6,329 nucleotides of DNA from NCBI GenBank assembly GCA_028682845.1, contig JAJRAT010000145.1, forward strand, positions 1 to 6,329, written 5' to 3'. Below, piece after piece: positions 5,128 to 6,329 of the stretch; positions within the stretch are counted from its first letter, which is position 1; each line of letters starts with the position of its first letter. This DNA is from Methanothrix sp. (GTDB lineage: Archaea > Halobacteriota > Methanosarcinia > Methanotrichales > Methanotrichaceae). A program made the translations under genes and the position numbers. The notes beneath the pieces were generated by a model. It saw nothing but the letters and a program-made list of their open reading frames with translations. It was not told the DNA's origin and did not search any database.

Positions 5128-5475
5128 ATGGAGAGATGGCAGTTGTTTTACCGATATTCTGATGCGGTTCCCGTGCAGATGGTCCCCGGTATCGTTCGCA
5201 AGACCCTGGTCAGCAGCGACAAGCTGATGATATGCAGATTTGATCTGGAGACGGGAGCCGAGATCCCGGCCCATGCCCACCCGCAGGATCAGATCGGATA
5301 CGTCGTTTCCGGAAGGGTGCGCATCACTGTGGCCGGCAAGTCCTTCGACCTGGAAGCGGGAGACACTTATTCGGCACCTTCCGGTGTGGAGCATAAAGCG
5401 CTCACCCTGGAAAAGGCCGTAGTGGTCGACACATTCAGCCCGCCAAGAGACGATTACCGGACGGAACAGAAATAA
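5128..5475 (+). CDS. small single-domain cupin
   Basis: This 115-residue protein is a single conserved beta-barrel cupin. Motif 1 is GAEIPAHAHPQDQIGYVVSG (43-62), with metal ligands H49, H51 and Q55; the usual Glu of HxHx(3,4)E is Gln. Motif 2 is GDTYSAPSGVEH (78-89), ending in H89. A mononuclear metal site is therefore likely. Proteins of this size act as small dioxygenases, isomerases or sugar/metal sensors, and nothing here decides the substrate. ATG 5128 fits the family's usual length, the TATA box at 5089-5097 and GAAGGA at 5112-5117. ATG 5077 (GGTGA five bases upstream) or ATG 5050 would add 17 or 26 mostly basic residues. It is transcribed away from the carbonic anhydrase-like gene and lies 113 bases before the aminotransferase on the same strand. 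No signal peptide is seen. Confidence 0.88.
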   Translation: MERWQLFYRYSDAVPVQMVPGIVRKTLVSSDKLMICRFDLETGAEIPAHAHPQDQIGYVVSGRVRITVAGKSFDLEAGDTYSAPSGVEHKALTLEKAVVVDTFSPPRDDYRTEQK

Positions 5476-5495
5476 GAGATCACTAATAGTAAGCC

Positions 5496-5517
5496 ATCAT
5501 TTATTAATCATTTATTA
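5496..5517. repeat. perfect 11-base tandem duplication
   Basis: ATCATTTATTA is present twice head to tail (5496-5506 and 5507-5517). The same 11-mer also occurs at 4932-4942 over the start of the carbonic anhydrase-like gene. Each copy contains TTTATTA, a plausible TATA box, so the duplication may supply two promoter elements for the aminotransferase gene. Confidence 0.75.
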
Positions 5518-5519
5518 AA

Positions 5520-5555
5520 GATTATAGAACAACTGAGGATTATAGAATAATTGAG
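5520..5555. repeat. 18-base tandem duplication, 16 of 18 identical
   Basis: GATTATAGAACAACTGAG (5520-5537) is followed directly by a copy differing by two C-to-T changes (5538-5555). It starts two bases after the 11-base repeat, so 5496-5555 consists almost entirely of two different tandem duplications. If a TATTTA-like element at 5511-5517 is used, transcription would begin inside this repeat. Confidence 0.75.
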
Positions 5556-5588
5556 GGCAAATTTGCAGGGTAGGAAGAGGGGCATGAG

Positions 5589-6329
5589 ATGATCGCCAAG
5601 CGAGCGGAAGAGATCTCTCCATTTATCGTTATGGAAGTTCTGGAGAAGGCGCGGGAGATGGAACGCCGAGGAATCAACGTCACACATCTGGAGGTGGGCG
5701 AGCCGGACTTCGACATCCCTCCTGCAGTCAAAGAGGCAACCTGCCGGGCACTGGATGAAGGGCTGACTCATTACACGCACAGCCTCGGCGACCTGGAATT
5801 GAGGCAGGCAATCTGCGATCAATACCTGAAGACCTACGATGCGCCCGTCAATCCCGATCAGGTGGTGGTGACCTCCGGCACATCTCCGGCCATGATGCTC
5901 GTCTTTGCGGCTCTGCTGGAACAGGGCGACGAGGTCATCGTCTCCGATCCGGGCTATGCCTGCTACCCCAATTTCATCAGGTTTCTGGGCGGAGTTCCGG
6001 CGGCGGTCCATGTTTATGAGGAGGACGGATTTCAGTATCGTCCCGAGGCCATCTCGGAGAGGATCACGGAAAAGACCAAAGCGATCCTGATCAATTCCCC
6101 ATCCAATCCTACGGGAAATCTCCTCTCCGAGAAGACCATGCGCTCCATCTCCGAGCTTTCGCCTTACATCATCTCGGATGAGATCTATCACGGCCTGGTT
6201 TACGAGGGCAGGGAGCATTCCATCCTCGAATTCACGAACCACGCCTTTGTCCTGAACGGCTTTTCCAAGCTCTACGCCATGACCGGGCTTCGGCTCGGCT
6301 ACCTCATCGCGCCGCAAAAGTTTGTCAGG
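5589..6329 (+). CDS. class I/II PLP-dependent aminotransferase, C-terminus cut by the window edge
   Basis: The first 247 residues are present and the frame stays open to the last base, so about a third of a typical 370-390-residue enzyme is missing. It is a fold-type I aminotransferase that moves an amino group between an amino acid and a 2-oxo acid. Visible landmarks are LEVGEPDFDIP (34-44), THYTHSLGDLELR (60-72), VTSGTSPAM (94-102), DPGYACY (120-126), NSPSNPTGN (169-177, with N173), SDEIYHGL (196-203, with the PLP-ring D197 and Y200), and GFSKLYAMTGLRLGY (224-238), where K227 is the Schiff-base lysine and R235 a phosphate ligand. It resembles the aspartate/aromatic aminotransferase subgroup, but the substrate cannot be read from this part. 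ATG 5589 follows GAGG at 5577-5580 by eight bases; the nearby ATG at 5584 stops at once. The AT-rich repeats upstream probably hold its promoter. Confidence 0.93.
   Translation, partial: MIAKRAEEISPFIVMEVLEKAREMERRGINVTHLEVGEPDFDIPPAVKEATCRALDEGLTHYTHSLGDLELRQAICDQYLKTYDAPVNPDQVVVTSGTSPAMMLVFAALLEQGDEVIVSDPGYACYPNFIRFLGGVPAAVHVYEEDGFQYRPEAISERITEKTKAILINSPSNPTGNLLSEKTMRSISELSPYIISDEIYHGLVYEGREHSILEFTNHAFVLNGFSKLYAMTGLRLGYLIAPQKFVR

Noticed and set aside
5508..6317. Long open frame on the minus strand (269 codons)
   Set aside because: It is antisense to the aminotransferase, whose motifs are unmistakable in the plus frame.

Overview
The window looks like chromosomal DNA of a methanogenic archaeon, most likely Methanothrix/Methanosaeta-like. 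This placement is an inference. It rests on archaeal-type BRE/TATA boxes upstream of several genes, strong GGAGG/GGTGAT-type ribosome sites, a TTG start, a short Rossmann-type inositol-phosphate synthase, a CamH-like gamma carbonic anhydrase and a small stand-alone cupin. No rRNA, tRNA, CRISPR array, transposase, integrase or attachment site could be seen.

Layout, left to right. Positions 75-1835 (+) hold a 586-residue metallo-beta-lactamase-fold protein. Its C-terminal half looks like a decayed histidine-kinase core. A 210-base, T-rich spacer follows, with a poly-T run and a TATA box. Positions 2046-2894 (+) hold a protein of unknown function whose last 130 residues resemble the nucleoside 2-deoxyribosyltransferase/TIR-like fold, but with the usual catalytic glutamate replaced by glycine. 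Positions 3073-4161 (+) encode myo-inositol-1-phosphate synthase with its own TATA box and a TTG start. A convergent gap holds a stem-loop and a 7-base tandem repeat. Positions 4301-4936 (-) encode a gamma-class carbonic anhydrase-like hexapeptide-repeat protein. A divergent 191-base control region then leads to a cupin at 5128-5475 (+). After an AT-rich gap made of two back-to-back tandem repeats, a class I/II PLP aminotransferase starts at 5589 (+) and runs off the right edge.

The four right-hand genes read as housekeeping: inositol for lipid head groups, a carbonic anhydrase-like enzyme, a cupin and an aminotransferase, each apparently with its own promoter. The left third is the unusual part. 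Two adjacent same-strand genes each carry a recognisable signalling or enzymatic fold that has lost key residues: an apparently intact hydrolase fused to a pseudo-kinase, followed by a pseudo-deoxyribosyltransferase-like protein. Whether they work together is only a hypothesis, because a poly-T run and a separate promoter lie between them. The intergenic regions on the right carry several short, near-perfect tandem repeats of 7, 11, 12 and 18 bases, some next to or overlapping promoter-like sequence.
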